Assembly: GCF_934754925.1 (NCBI RefSeq)
Contig: NZ_CAKVJA010000025.1
Span: 1 to 38,892, forward strand
DNA: 38,892 nucleotides
Direction: 5' to 3'
From: an uncultured Clostridium sp.
GTDB taxonomy: Bacteria > Bacillota > Clostridia > Clostridiales > Clostridiaceae
The notes under the pieces are model-generated. The model had not been told where the DNA came from, searched no databases, and saw nothing but the letters and a program-made list of their open reading frames with translations. Positions 1-9,372 of the stretch are shown piece after piece. Each line of letters opens with the position of its first letter. Positions within the stretch are counted from its first letter, which is position 1. A program made the translations under genes and the position numbers.

Positions 1-76
<76 letters not shown>

Positions 77-150
77 AAAATGAAAATCTAAACATTACAT
101 TTATTTATTTGAACTATTTCAACTTTGCTGAGTTTCTTATTCAAATAAAA

Positions 151-224
151 TGGAGCGGGTAGTGGGAATCGAACCCACCTTTCCAGCTTGGAAGGCTGGA
201 GTATTACCGATATACGATACCCGC
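151..224 (-). tRNA. tRNA-Gly (anticodon TCC)
   Basis: The minus strand folds as a tRNA with acceptor GCGGGTA/TACCCGC, a T arm with GTTCGATTC, and anticodon loop CTTCCAA, giving TCC (Gly, GGA/GGG). The CCA end is encoded at 151-153. It lies 74 nt from tRNA-Arg on the same strand and is probably co-transcribed with it. Confidence 0.96.
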
Positions 225-393
225 GCATCGACTACGTTGTTTAGTATATTATGTTTGTCGATGTTTGTCAACACTATTTTTTCATTTTTTTATTTATTTT
301 TTTAGTAGCCCATTAACATGGACTTATAATGACTCTGAATGATATAATGTAAATGATTAATTAACAATTCATATCATAGAGAGGATTATATTT

Positions 394-1311
394 ATGAAAG
401 AAATAATAATGGCAAATGGTAATATTAAAGCATCCGAAATAGGTCTTGGATGTATGAGAATTTCAACTATGGATAAAACTTCAGTTAATAGCTTAATTAA
501 CACAGCCTTAGATTGTGGTATTAATTTTTTCGATCATGCCGACATTTATGGCAAAGGAAAGTCAGAAGAAATTTTTAGTGAAGCACTTTCTATGTCTGCA
601 TCTTTAAGAGAAAAAATTATTATTCAATCTAAATGTGCTATTAGACCTGGATTTTTTGATTATTCTAAAGAACATATTTTAAATTCTGTTGATTCTATAT
701 TAAAAAGATTGAAAACTGATTATTTAGATATATTATTATTGCATAGACCAGATACATTAATGGAACCTGAAGAGGTAAATGAAGCTTTTGAAAAACTATA
801 TAACGAAGGTAAAGTTAGAAACTTTGGTGTTAGTAATCATAACTCTATGCAAATAGAATTATTAAATAAATATTTAACTAATAAAGTTACTATTAATCAA
901 CTTCAATTTAGTATTATGCATACTGGAATTATTGATTCAGGAATAAATGTTAACATGAAAAATTCATCTTCAGTTGACAGAGATGGATCAATTTTAGAAT
1001 ATTGTAGATTAAAAGATATAAATATACAAGCCTGGTCTCCATATCAATATGGATTCTTTGAAGGTACATTTATAGATAATCCTAAATTCCCTGAGCTTAA
1101 TAAAAAGCTTGCTGAAATAGCTGAAAAATATAATGTAAGTAAAACTGCTATTGCTACAGCGTGGATACTTAGACATCCAGCTAAGATACAAACTATTGTT
1201 GGAACTACAAATGAAACTCGTTTAAGAGATATCTGTACTGCTTCAAATGTAACTCTTACAAGACAAGAATGGTATGAAATTTACTTAGCTGCTGGTAATA
1301 TACTACCTTAA
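394..1311 (+). CDS. Aldo/keto reductase (YdhF-like)
   Basis: This 305-residue protein is an NAD(P)H-dependent cytosolic oxidoreductase of the aldo/keto reductase superfamily. The catalytic tetrad is visible: Asp47 and Tyr52 in FFDHADIYG, Lys80 in IQSKC, and His117 in LLLHRPD. NFGVSNH and the C-terminal cofactor-binding stretch IVGTTNETR are also typical of the YdhF-type AKR branch. The length fits the family. ATG at 394 follows GAGAGG with good spacing. A possible -10 TATAAT lies at 343-348 with a poor -35. It is monocistronic, ending at the terminator at 1363-1405. The substrate cannot be told from the sequence. Confidence 0.93.
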   Translation: MKEIIMANGNIKASEIGLGCMRISTMDKTSVNSLINTALDCGINFFDHADIYGKGKSEEIFSEALSMSASLREKIIIQSKCAIRPGFFDYSKEHILNSVDSILKRLKTDYLDILLLHRPDTLMEPEEVNEAFEKLYNEGKVRNFGVSNHNSMQIELLNKYLTNKVTINQLQFSIMHTGIIDSGINVNMKNSSSVDRDGSILEYCRLKDINIQAWSPYQYGFFEGTFIDNPKFPELNKKLAEIAEKYNVSKTAIATAWILRHPAKIQTIVGTTNETRLRDICTASNVTLTRQEWYEIYLAAGNILP

Positions 1312-1362
1312 AAATTTTAATTATGCAGCAATAGTATATTACAAACTATAATATAAGCCTTA

Positions 1363-1405
1363 GAAAGATAAAGAACCACAGTTAAACTGCGGTTCTTTAT
1401 CTTTC
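1363..1405 (+). terminator. Terminator of the aldo/keto reductase gene
   Basis: A long stem (AAAGATAAAGAACC-ACAG paired with CTG-CGGTTCTTTATCTTT) around a short loop, flanked by A and T runs. The rest of the 343-base gap between 1311 and 1655 is very AT-rich. It presumably holds the promoter of the next gene, but I see no clear boxes and no other element. Confidence 0.85.
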
Positions 1406-1654
1406 ATTATAATTTATACTATATCAATATACTTTAAAACTTTACTTTTTAAAAATCTAACACTACCTTCTATTGTTAATTTTTCAAATGGTGAATTAAA
1501 ATTTCTATATATTCAGATTTCAATATGAATTTAGATGTAAATTAATTCATAAATAACCGCAAATTACTCTTAACATTTGATTTTATACCATGTATAGCAT
1601 AATATCTAATAGTAAGAAAAATTATAATATTAAACAATTAAATAAGGAGGAATA

Positions 1655-2836
1655 ATGAAAACTAAAAACAAATCATTAATATTTATTATACTTTTAACTA
1701 TGTTTAGTTCACTTACATTTAATATGGCTCATCCTGTTACACCTATGTTTATAAATAAACTTGGATTACCAACCTTTATGTTTGGACTATTTTTTGCTGC
1801 AATGTCTATTGGTAACTTTATTGGTTCACCTTTATTCGGTTCTTTATCTGATAAAAAGGGAAGAATTAATTTTTTAATACTAGGTGCTATAGGTTATGGA
1901 TTAAGTCAACTTGGATTTGGTTTTAACACTAATCCATTTATAATACTAATATTTAGATTTACAGGTGGCTTTTTTGTAGTAAGTTATTTAACTACATCAA
2001 TGGCATATTTAAGTGATATAACAACAAAAGAAAATAGAACAAAGTATATTACATACTATGCAGCTGCAAACACAATAGGCACATCCCTAGGCTCACTTCT
2101 TGGTGGGATAATAGGTAACAATAATTTTAAATATACTTTCTTTTCTCAATTTATATTATGTTTAATTTTAGGAGCCTTAGTATATTTCCTATTGGAAGAA
2201 CCTAAAAAAGAAAAAACTTATACAACTACAACAATAAATCCCCATAATAAACATCATTATTTAAAACTTTTAAATAAAAACTTAATAATTATGTTTATTA
2301 TAGTTATTGTCTTTTACTTTGCAGCAACAAGCTATAACTCTACTATTAATTATTACATAGAAGATGTTTTAAAGCTTCCTCCTACATTTATAGGTGGATT
2401 CCTTGCATTTGTTGGAATAGTTGGCTTTATTATAAATTTAATTTTTACTCCTATTTTAGGAAAGTTATTTAAGGAAATTAATGTTTTTAAAACTATAACC
2501 CTATGTATCATAGTTTCATTATTTCTTATGGTAATATCAAATAATGTTATTTTATTCTTAAGTTGTGCCGTAATATTTACATCATTTGCAAGTATACATA
2601 TTCCGTTACAACAAAGTATAATAACAAAGCTTTCTCAAGAAAATTATGGTTCTCTTATGGGAATTTTTAATTCTTCTAAAGCAATAGGGCAAGTTACTGG
2701 ATCATTAACTGCTGGATTCATCTTTGATATAGGAAATAAACTACCATTTTTAACTTCTGCTATTTTAGTCTTTATAGGTTTTATAGTATTACTTCCTCTA
2801 AATTCAAATTTAATTTCATCTAATAAGACTTCATAA
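1655..2836 (+). CDS. MFS transporter, drug:H+ antiporter type
   Basis: This 393-residue integral membrane protein has about 12 predicted hydrophobic helices in two halves, split by a charged loop near residues 180-205. The MFS motif A, FGSLSDKKGR, sits at about residues 61-70 between helices 2 and 3. The stretch YAAANTIGTSLGSLLGGIIG, around residues 135-155, resembles the antiporter motif C region of DHA1 multidrug exporters. ATG at 1655 follows an ideal AAGGAGG. Family membership is clear. The substrate is not: efflux of drugs or small metabolites is an inference from family resemblance. It is monocistronic, with a terminator shared convergently with clpB. Confidence 0.9.
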   Translation: MKTKNKSLIFIILLTMFSSLTFNMAHPVTPMFINKLGLPTFMFGLFFAAMSIGNFIGSPLFGSLSDKKGRINFLILGAIGYGLSQLGFGFNTNPFIILIFRFTGGFFVVSYLTTSMAYLSDITTKENRTKYITYYAAANTIGTSLGSLLGGIIGNNNFKYTFFSQFILCLILGALVYFLLEEPKKEKTYTTTTINPHNKHHYLKLLNKNLIIMFIIVIVFYFAATSYNSTINYYIEDVLKLPPTFIGGFLAFVGIVGFIINLIFTPILGKLFKEINVFKTITLCIIVSLFLMVISNNVILFLSCAVIFTSFASIHIPLQQSIITKLSQENYGSLMGIFNSSKAIGQVTGSLTAGFIFDIGNKLPFLTSAILVFIGFIVLLPLNSNLISSNKTS

Positions 2837-2840
2837 TAAA

Positions 2841-2880
2841 AATAAGGCTATGGTATTTAAAAATACACATAGCCTTATTT
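2841..2880. terminator. Bidirectional terminator between the MFS gene and clpB
   Basis: An inverted repeat with arms AAATAAGGCTATG and CATAGCCTTATTT, centred in the 48-base gap between two convergent stop codons. A and T runs on both sides suit termination in both directions. Confidence 0.85.
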
Positions 2881-2884
2881 CCAA

Positions 2885-5485
2885 CTATTTAGTTGTAATT
2901 ACAATTTCATCATCTTTACCATCAATTACAACATTAGAGCCATAATTAATTTCTCCAGCAATAATTAATCTTGCTAACTTATTTTCTAAAGTATTTTGAA
3001 TATATCTCTTAAGTGGTCTTGCCCCATAAACTGGATCATAACCTTCAACTGCTAATATATGCTTAGCTTCTGGTGTAATATCTAAGGTTATATTTCTATC
3101 TTTTAATCTGTTAGCAACTTCATTAACAAAGATATCAATAATTTTAGTTATTCCAGTTTCAGATAATGGCTTAAACATTATAATATCATCAACTCTGTTT
3201 AAGAACTCTGGCTTAAACCTCATTTTCATCTCATTCATTACTTCTTCTCTTATTTGTGGATCTATACCATCTTCACATTTATTCTCTAAAAGATAGCTAC
3301 TTCCTATATTAGAAGTCATGATAATAATTGTATTTTTGAAATCAACAGTTTTACCCTTATTATCTGTAAGTCTACCATCATCAAGTATTTGTAAGAACAT
3401 ATTGAATACATCTTCATGTGCCTTTTCAATTTCATCAAATAATATTACACTATAAGGCTTTCTTCTAACTGCTTCAGTTAATTGACCACCTTCTTCATAT
3501 CCTACATATCCTGGAGGCGCTCCAACTAATCTAGATACAGCATGCTTTTCCATATATTCAGACATATCTATTCTTATAATGTTATCTTCAGAATCAAATA
3601 AATTTCTTGCTAAAGTCTTTGCAAGCTCAGTTTTACCTACACCTGTTGGTCCTAAGAAAATAAATGAACCTATAGGTCTATTTATATCTTTTAATCCTGC
3701 TCTTGCTCTAAGTATTGCAGAAGTAACAGATGTAATAGCTTCTTCTTGCCCAATTACTCTCTTTTGCATTTCATCTTCAAGTCTTAATAATTTTTCTCTT
3801 TCACCTTCTAATAAATTAGATACAGGTATACCAGTCCATCTAGATAAAACTTGTGAAACTTCTTCTTCAGTAACCTCTTCTTTTAATAAAGCACCTTCAT
3901 AATTTTCCTTAACTTCAACTTCCATTTGTTCAATAGCAGATTCTAAGCTAGGAATTTCACCATACTGAATTTCTGCAGCCTTATTATAGTCATATTGTCT
4001 TTGAGCTGCTTCAAGATTTCCTCTAGCCTCATCAAGTTTTGCCTTTAATTCTTTTAACTTTAAGATTGCTCCCTTTTCTCTATCAAATTTCGCTGTCATT
4101 TCATCATTTTTAGCTTTAAGTTCTGAATATTCCTTTTCTAGAGCTTCTAGCTTTTTCTTAGAACCTTCATCTTTCTCTCTTGTTAAGGCTTCTTTTTCTA
4201 TTTCAAGCTGTACAATTCTTCTTCTAATTGCATCTAATTCTGCTGGTAATGAATCTATCTCTGTTCTTATCATTGCTCCAGCTTCATCAATTAAATCAAT
4301 AGCCTTGTCAGGTAAATATCTATCTTGAATATATCTATCAGAAAGTTTTGCTGCTGCAACTATAGCAGAATCATGAATTCTAACTCCGTGGTGAATTTCA
4401 AATCTTTCTTTTAATCCTCTTAATATTGAAATTGCATCTTCAACGGATGGCTCATCAACAATAACGGGTTGGAATCTTCTTTCAAGTGCTTTATCTTTTT
4501 CAATATATTGTCTATATTCATCAAAAGTAGTTGCACCAATACAGTGTAATTCACCTCTTGCAAGTAATGGCTTAATTAAATTACCTGCATCCATAGCGCC
4601 ATCAGTTTTACCTGCTCCAACTATAGTATGAATTTCATCTATAAATAATATAATTTTACCTTCACTATTTTGAACTTCCTTTAAAACAGCTTTTAATCTT
4701 TCTTCAAATTCACCTCTATATTTAGCACCAGCTATTAATGAACCCATATCTAAAGAAAATATAATTTTATCTTTTAACCCTTCTGGGACATCCCCTCTTA
4801 CTATTCTTTCAGCTAATCCCTCAACAATGGCAGTTTTACCAACACCAGGTTCACCTATTAATACTGGATTATTCTTAGTTCTCCTTGAAAGAATTCTAAT
4901 GGTTCTTCTTATTTCATCATCTCTTCCTATTACTGGATCTAATTTATGCTTTTTAGCTAAATCTACTAAGTTAGTACCATACTTAGCTAGTGCATCATAA
5001 GTTCCTTCTGGATCTTGGGTATCAACTCTTTGACTTCCTCTAACCTCTGATAATACCTTCATAAAATTATCTTTATTTATATTATATTTATTTAATATTT
5101 GCTTTGTAGGTCCATTTTTATCAACGTCTATAATAGCTAACATTAAATGTTCAACACTAATATAGGAATCTCCAAATTTCTTTGCTAAATCATCAGCCTT
5201 AACAAGAACTTCATCTACTTGTCTTGTTATATAAACTCCTGATCCATTTGCACCATCACCTGTAACCTTAGGCATTTTATCTAGAGCATTTTTTATATCA
5301 ACCATCATCATCTTCACATTTACTCCCATTTTAGTGAAGATATTTGGGATCAATCCATCTTCAGCTTCTACTAATGCAGAAAATAAATGAATAACATCTA
5401 TTTGTTGATGATTATATTTTACTGCAGTTAAATTTGCATCATTTAGTGCTTGTTGTACTCTTAATGTCATTCTTTCAACATTCAT
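2885..5485 (-). CDS. clpB: ATP-dependent chaperone ClpB
   Basis: This 866-residue Hsp100 disaggregase works with DnaK to rescue aggregated proteins in the cytosol. An N-terminal Clp double repeat covers about residues 1-145. AAA+ domain 1 has Walker A GEPGVGKT at 211-218 and Walker B FIDEIH near 281. The coiled-coil middle domain, at about 410-530, separates ClpB from ClpA and ClpC. AAA+ domain 2 has Walker A GPTGVGKT at 612-619 and pore motif GYVG. No ClpP-binding loop is evident. The length matches ClpB of other bacteria (about 860). ATG follows GAGGTGAG. It stands alone, with a CtsR operator on its promoter, so heat-shock control by CtsR is likely. Confidence 0.98.
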   Translation of the reverse strand: MNVERMTLRVQQALNDANLTAVKYNHQQIDVIHLFSALVEAEDGLIPNIFTKMGVNVKMMMVDIKNALDKMPKVTGDGANGSGVYITRQVDEVLVKADDLAKKFGDSYISVEHLMLAIIDVDKNGPTKQILNKYNINKDNFMKVLSEVRGSQRVDTQDPEGTYDALAKYGTNLVDLAKKHKLDPVIGRDDEIRRTIRILSRRTKNNPVLIGEPGVGKTAIVEGLAERIVRGDVPEGLKDKIIFSLDMGSLIAGAKYRGEFEERLKAVLKEVQNSEGKIILFIDEIHTIVGAGKTDGAMDAGNLIKPLLARGELHCIGATTFDEYRQYIEKDKALERRFQPVIVDEPSVEDAISILRGLKERFEIHHGVRIHDSAIVAAAKLSDRYIQDRYLPDKAIDLIDEAGAMIRTEIDSLPAELDAIRRRIVQLEIEKEALTREKDEGSKKKLEALEKEYSELKAKNDEMTAKFDREKGAILKLKELKAKLDEARGNLEAAQRQYDYNKAAEIQYGEIPSLESAIEQMEVEVKENYEGALLKEEVTEEEVSQVLSRWTGIPVSNLLEGEREKLLRLEDEMQKRVIGQEEAITSVTSAILRARAGLKDINRPIGSFIFLGPTGVGKTELAKTLARNLFDSEDNIIRIDMSEYMEKHAVSRLVGAPPGYVGYEEGGQLTEAVRRKPYSVILFDEIEKAHEDVFNMFLQILDDGRLTDNKGKTVDFKNTIIIMTSNIGSSYLLENKCEDGIDPQIREEVMNEMKMRFKPEFLNRVDDIIMFKPLSETGITKIIDIFVNEVANRLKDRNITLDITPEAKHILAVEGYDPVYGARPLKRYIQNTLENKLARLIIAGEINYGSNVVIDGKDDEIVITTK

Positions 5486-5524
5486 TTCTACTCACCTCTT
5501 ATTAGTATTCTTAACTTTAATTTT

Positions 5525-5553
5525 ATTTTAATACAAAAGTCAAAGAAAGTCAA
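5525..5553 (-). promoter_or_regulatory. clpB sigma-A promoter
   Basis: Read on the minus strand, -35 TTGACT (5548-5553), a 17-base spacer and -10 TAAAAT (5525-5530) precede clpB by about 40 bases. The -35 hexamer is inside the CtsR repeat, which fits repression by blocking RNA polymerase. Confidence 0.8.
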
Positions 5554-5554
5554 A
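5538..5554 (+). promoter_or_regulatory. CtsR operator of clpB
   Basis: A tandem heptad AGTCAAA-GAA-AGTCAAA. The known CtsR consensus in Firmicutes is RGTCAAA-NAN-RGTCAAA, and this site fits every defined position. It overlaps the -35 box of clpB. Its orientation is opposite to the gene. Confidence 0.88.
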
Positions 5555-5620
5555 GTAAATTTTATTTTTATTTTTTACTTTTTATTCCATAATATATTAT
5601 ACCACTTTTTATATATTTTT

Positions 5621-5649
5621 TTGTTTTTAATGGTAGTTATTGTTATAAT
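5621..5649 (+). promoter_or_regulatory. Promoter of the AraC-type regulator gene
   Basis: TTGTTT, a 17-base spacer, and a perfect TATAAT at 5644-5649, about 43 bases before the TTG start. It is divergent from the clpB promoter. Confidence 0.65.
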
Positions 5650-5691
5650 ATTTACAAGATACATTTATATATAGAAATTAGAGGTGAAATT

Positions 5692-7758
5692 TTGAGAAGA
5701 GAATATATAAATTATCCCTTTGATTTGCCTATAAAAATCTCATATTTAAATATAAAAAATTATCCAACTCATTGGCATAATTCAATTGAGATTATATATG
5801 TTTTAAAGGGTTCTTTACACATTAAAATAGATACAGATTCATTTACTCTAAATGAACGTGAAGTTGAAATAATAAATTCAGATGAATCTCATGAAATTCA
5901 AGGAATTGATGATAATAAAGTATTAATTTTTAATATAGATCCATTTTTCTTTGAGAAATATTACAAAGATATAAATAATATATTTTTCTATACTAACTCC
6001 AATGATGATGAAGATCAAAATGGTCCTGAATATGAAGAACTAAAAACCATTTTATCTCAAATACTTTGTGAATACGTTCAAAAATTGGAAGATTATGATG
6101 AAGAAATAGAAGAACTTCTTATAACACTTCTTTATCATCTTGTTAATAACTTTCATTATTTAACTCATGAAAAAGAAGAATTAAAAGAAAAAACAGATCA
6201 ATTAGCTAGATACCATAGAATTTCTAAATATATATATAATAACTATAATAATAATATTACGCTTCAAGAAATTGCAAAAAAGGAATTCTTAAGTCCACAT
6301 TATTTATCTCATGAGATAAAATATGCTACTGGTTACAGCTTTACAGATTTAATTAACTTAACTAGAATTGAAGAATCTATAAAACTATTATTAGATAGCG
6401 ATATGAGTATTTCTGAAATATCTGATGAAATAGGTTTTTCTCATGTACGTTACTTTAATAAAAACTTTAAGTATTATTATGGTTGTACTCCTCTTCAATA
6501 TAGGAAAAAATATGCTACTACAGAGCAAGAATATGATTTATCTAAACAATTTATAGAGCTTTCTCTTAACGATGCTCTTGAAACCCTTTCTTATAGCTTA
6601 GAAAACTATAATAGATTTAATTTTGAAAATAAGCTTTGGAATATTCATGTTGATGTTGATAAAATATTAAATCCATTAGAAAAGGATTTTAAAGAGTATA
6701 TTAATTTAGGAGAATCCTTTGACCTTTTAATTGAAGATAATAAAGATATATTACAGGAAATACAAGAAGAAATACATTTTGAATATGGCCGTCTTGAAAA
6801 AATGTTTCATAGTGATATGGGCGTATTTTTAGACTCTGATTTTTATAATTGGAACAAAGCAAAGGGTGTATTAGAATTTTTATCTAATATTTATTTAAAA
6901 CCGCTTATTTTACTTGATAATTTAGATTATTCCTTAGAAAAATATATTAATATTTTAAGTAGCTTTTTAGAGTATTTTTCAGAATTAGACATAGTTGAGG
7001 TTACTGATTTTAAATTTCAATTTGATTCTAGATTATCTAAAGAAATCAAATATAATTTACGTAATTATATAAAAAACTCTTATGAATTAGAAGTTTGTGA
7101 AGTTGATTTTACATCTAAATCTGATTTAAATTCAATATATGATACAGCTTATATGCTTCCATATATAATTCATAGTACTATTTTCAAAAGTAATTCCTTA
7201 AACTTTCTTAAAGCATTTGATGTTCTTGAGAAAGAAATAAACATTACAAATGAAGTATTCATAGGAGCTCCAGGTATAGTCAATGATATGGGAATTAGAA
7301 AGCCCTCATATTATGCATATTATCTATTAAGCAAATTGGGTAATGATATAATTGCACTTGATGATGGATATATTGTTACAAAATCCGATAACTATTATGC
7401 TATTCTTTTATACTCTCATAACGATGATGTTAATACATTAGTTAGTTATGAAGATATATACCAACAAGGTGGTGTAAAAAAATCTTTTGAAAGAAAATAT
7501 TCGCTTAATATCGTAAATATAAAAAATTCTACTAGAATTATCACCTATGAAGTTAATGAATCCATAGGCTCATCCTATAATTATTGGTTAGCTATGGGCT
7601 CTCCTGATAGACTTAGCAAAGAGGAAAAGGAAATTCTTCATAAGGCATCTTATCCTAAAATAGAATTTAAATATTCTAAAAAAAGTTCAGTCTTAAATAT
7701 AATTACTGAACTTAAAGGTTATGGTGCTAAACTAATAGTACTAAAAAATATAAAATAA
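5692..7758 (+). CDS. AraC-family regulator with C-terminal GH39-like domain
   Basis: A 688-residue DNA-binding regulator in three parts. An N-terminal cupin-like sensor covers about residues 15-100 (THWHNSIEIIYVLKGS is the typical start of such folds). A paired AraC/XylS helix-turn-helix domain follows at about 175-275, with ISEISDEIGFSHVRYFNKNFK as its second helix-turn-helix. The 400-residue tail resembles glycoside hydrolase family 39 (beta-xylosidase-like) modules, for example VFIGAPGIVNDMGIRKPSYY near residue 525. I see no NEP acid/base motif in the tail, so it is probably a ligand-sensing domain, not an enzyme. TTG at 5692 follows GAGGTG. No sugar-use operon is adjacent, so the target is unknown. 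Confidence 0.88.
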   Translation: MRREYINYPFDLPIKISYLNIKNYPTHWHNSIEIIYVLKGSLHIKIDTDSFTLNEREVEIINSDESHEIQGIDDNKVLIFNIDPFFFEKYYKDINNIFFYTNSNDDEDQNGPEYEELKTILSQILCEYVQKLEDYDEEIEELLITLLYHLVNNFHYLTHEKEELKEKTDQLARYHRISKYIYNNYNNNITLQEIAKKEFLSPHYLSHEIKYATGYSFTDLINLTRIEESIKLLLDSDMSISEISDEIGFSHVRYFNKNFKYYYGCTPLQYRKKYATTEQEYDLSKQFIELSLNDALETLSYSLENYNRFNFENKLWNIHVDVDKILNPLEKDFKEYINLGESFDLLIEDNKDILQEIQEEIHFEYGRLEKMFHSDMGVFLDSDFYNWNKAKGVLEFLSNIYLKPLILLDNLDYSLEKYINILSSFLEYFSELDIVEVTDFKFQFDSRLSKEIKYNLRNYIKNSYELEVCEVDFTSKSDLNSIYDTAYMLPYIIHSTIFKSNSLNFLKAFDVLEKEINITNEVFIGAPGIVNDMGIRKPSYYAYYLLSKLGNDIIALDDGYIVTKSDNYYAILLYSHNDDVNTLVSYEDIYQQGGVKKSFERKYSLNIVNIKNSTRIITYEVNESIGSSYNYWLAMGSPDRLSKEEKEILHKASYPKIEFKYSKKSSVLNIITELKGYGAKLIVLKNIK

Positions 7759-7765
7759 TGTACTG

Positions 7766-7790
7766 AAAACACCTTTTTTAGGTGTTTTTA
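7766..7790 (+). terminator. Terminator of the AraC-type regulator gene
   Basis: AAAACACC and GGTGTTTTT pair around a T-rich loop eight bases after the stop codon, followed by further T residues. Confidence 0.75.
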
Positions 7791-7923
7791 TGCTTTTTAT
7801 ATATACTTACTTCTATATAATTAACACTTATTGTACTAAAACTAAAGCATCTACATGAATATATTATTTTTATTTTTAAGCTATACTAATAGTATAAATT
7901 GTTTTTATGAAAGGAAGTTTTTT

Positions 7924-8022
7924 ATGAGAGGGCTATTTTTTAATCCATCACTATTAAATGATACTAAATCAAAGTGGTCATTTTGGATTTGGATGTCTAA
8001 TCTTCTACATCACGATAACTAA
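7924..8022 (+). CDS. Small 32-residue Trp-rich peptide, function unknown
   Basis: A short reading frame starts at ATG 7924 behind a good Shine-Dalgarno AAGGAAG six bases upstream and ends at TAA 8022. The peptide begins MRGLFFNPSLLNDTK and ends KWSFWIWMSNLLHHDN. It has three tryptophans within five residues and no classical signal peptide. It is followed by a strong hairpin and converges on two HTH-TPR regulators of the RRNPP type. That family is often encoded beside short peptide pheromone genes. A signalling peptide, a small toxin-like membrane-active peptide or a leader peptide are all possible. I do not recognise a homologue. That it is translated is an inference from the start region and from its fit between two genes. 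Confidence 0.5.
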   Translation: MRGLFFNPSLLNDTKSKWSFWIWMSNLLHHDN

Positions 8023-8048
8023 TTTTTTATTATGACAGTAAATAATTG

Positions 8049-8103
8049 ATTATAATATAAAAAATAGAGAAGTTTAAAACTTCTCTATTTTTTATATTAT
8101 AAT
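8049..8103. terminator. Bidirectional terminator, perfect 27-bp palindrome
   Basis: Bases 8049-8075 are the exact reverse complement of 8077-8103, with a single A at the centre. The core AAAAAATAGAGAAGTTT/AAACTTCTCTATTTTTT is a bidirectional terminator for the small ORF and for the convergent HTH-TPR gene. The right arm includes the last codons and stop of that gene. Confidence 0.85.
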
Positions 8104-9356
8104 TTTTTCTCAATATTTATAGCTAATATAAAGTATTTAACAGACTCCTTTAATTCTCCTAAATTATAGTATAATTCAGCCATCTCATTATATCTCTTAT
8201 ACCTATCTTCACTACTAGCAAATCTAAATAAAAAATCAGTAGCTAAGTTCATATACATTTCTGCTTGTATGAACTCACCTCTCTTCTGATATATCATTCC
8301 TTTAAAATAATATCCTTTTTCAATAAGTTCTATTTCATCTATATTAATAGCTAAATCTATTGCTTCATCAGCATATTTGAAAGCCTCTTCATATTTTCCA
8401 TTATTATATAATGTATTAATACATTCTATTAAAAATTCAGCACAACCCTTTTTATCTTCTCTTGGGTAAATTTCTATTGCATCCTTTATTTCTTTCATAG
8501 CTATTTCAACTTCTTGAACTTCAAAATACATTTTCCCATTTTTTCCTTTGAACTTAGCTAACTCCTTTGGATCATTTCTTTTATACTCGAAAGCTTTATT
8601 TAAGTATCTCTCTGCTTCAACTTTATATAATAGAATGTTTAAAACTGCAAATTCATGATAAAAATCGCCTCTAGCCTTATCATTAAATCTATCTACAAAT
8701 TCTAATACTCTTTTTAAAGATTCATATGCCTTTTCTATCATTTTAATATTTTTATAGCAAATTCCTTCATAAAAACATGCATAAATATAATTACCTTTAT
8801 CATCTATATAATTATTTTCATAAGTTTCTCTTGTTCTTGAAAAATAACTTATTGCTTCATGATACTCTTCTGTTTTCATAAAGAATGTTCCCATATCATT
8901 ATAATAAACAATAATTTCTTCATTACATTGACTTGATTGATATAAATCATAATATTTAGAAATTAAAAGTTGAATATTTTCTATCTTATTATTATCAATA
9001 TATAATTCAAATAAAAAATGAGTTAACTTTAATGCTAAATCATTAAATCCATATTTAAATGCGTATTCTAAGTTATAGTTTACTACATTCTCTAACTTTT
9101 CAAATGAGTAAGTTAACTTTTTTATTTCTTCTAAATTATATTTTATTTGTTCATATACATCTCTTACCAAATAATTATAATCTACTTGTAACTTCTCCGC
9201 AATATATCTAATAGACTCCTCATCAGCTTTAATCTTTCCATTTTCTATACAACTCATTTTTGAAATAGAAATTTTATCACCGCATAATTCTTTTAATGTT
9301 ATTCCTTTATAAATTCTAGATCTTTTAATTTTTTCTCCTGTTGATAATATTTCCAT
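8097..9356 (-). CDS. HTH-TPR regulator (RRNPP-like), copy 2
   Basis: This 419-residue protein has an N-terminal XRE-type helix-turn-helix (about residues 5-65; GEKIKRSRIYKGITLKEL and SKMSCIENGKI). About 340 residues of helical tetratricopeptide-like repeats follow, with blocks such as YHEAISYFSRTRETYENN and KYEEAFKYADEAIDLAIN. This is the architecture of peptide-sensing RRNPP regulators (PlcR, PrgX, NprR). Binding of a peptide is known for that family and only inferred here. It follows the upstream paralogue by 16 bases with a GGGGG ribosome site, so the two are probably one operon. Its stop lies inside a perfect palindrome shared with the convergent 32-codon ORF. It could instead be a general SinR-like TPR regulator. 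Confidence 0.85.
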   Translation of the reverse strand: MEILSTGEKIKRSRIYKGITLKELCGDKISISKMSCIENGKIKADEESIRYIAEKLQVDYNYLVRDVYEQIKYNLEEIKKLTYSFEKLENVVNYNLEYAFKYGFNDLALKLTHFLFELYIDNNKIENIQLLISKYYDLYQSSQCNEEIIVYYNDMGTFFMKTEEYHEAISYFSRTRETYENNYIDDKGNYIYACFYEGICYKNIKMIEKAYESLKRVLEFVDRFNDKARGDFYHEFAVLNILLYKVEAERYLNKAFEYKRNDPKELAKFKGKNGKMYFEVQEVEIAMKEIKDAIEIYPREDKKGCAEFLIECINTLYNNGKYEEAFKYADEAIDLAINIDEIELIEKGYYFKGMIYQKRGEFIQAEMYMNLATDFLFRFASSEDRYKRYNEMAELYYNLGELKESVKYFILAINIEKKL

Positions 9357-9372
9357 GGCTACCCCCAGATAA

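Noticed and set aside
3579..3902. Open frame on the plus strand inside clpB
   Set aside because: It is the antisense shadow of clpB, with no ribosome site and no known family.
7924..8022. Trp-operon attenuator leader peptide
   Set aside because: There are three Trp codons and a following hairpin, but no tryptophan genes lie downstream. The hairpin ends the unit against a convergent gene.
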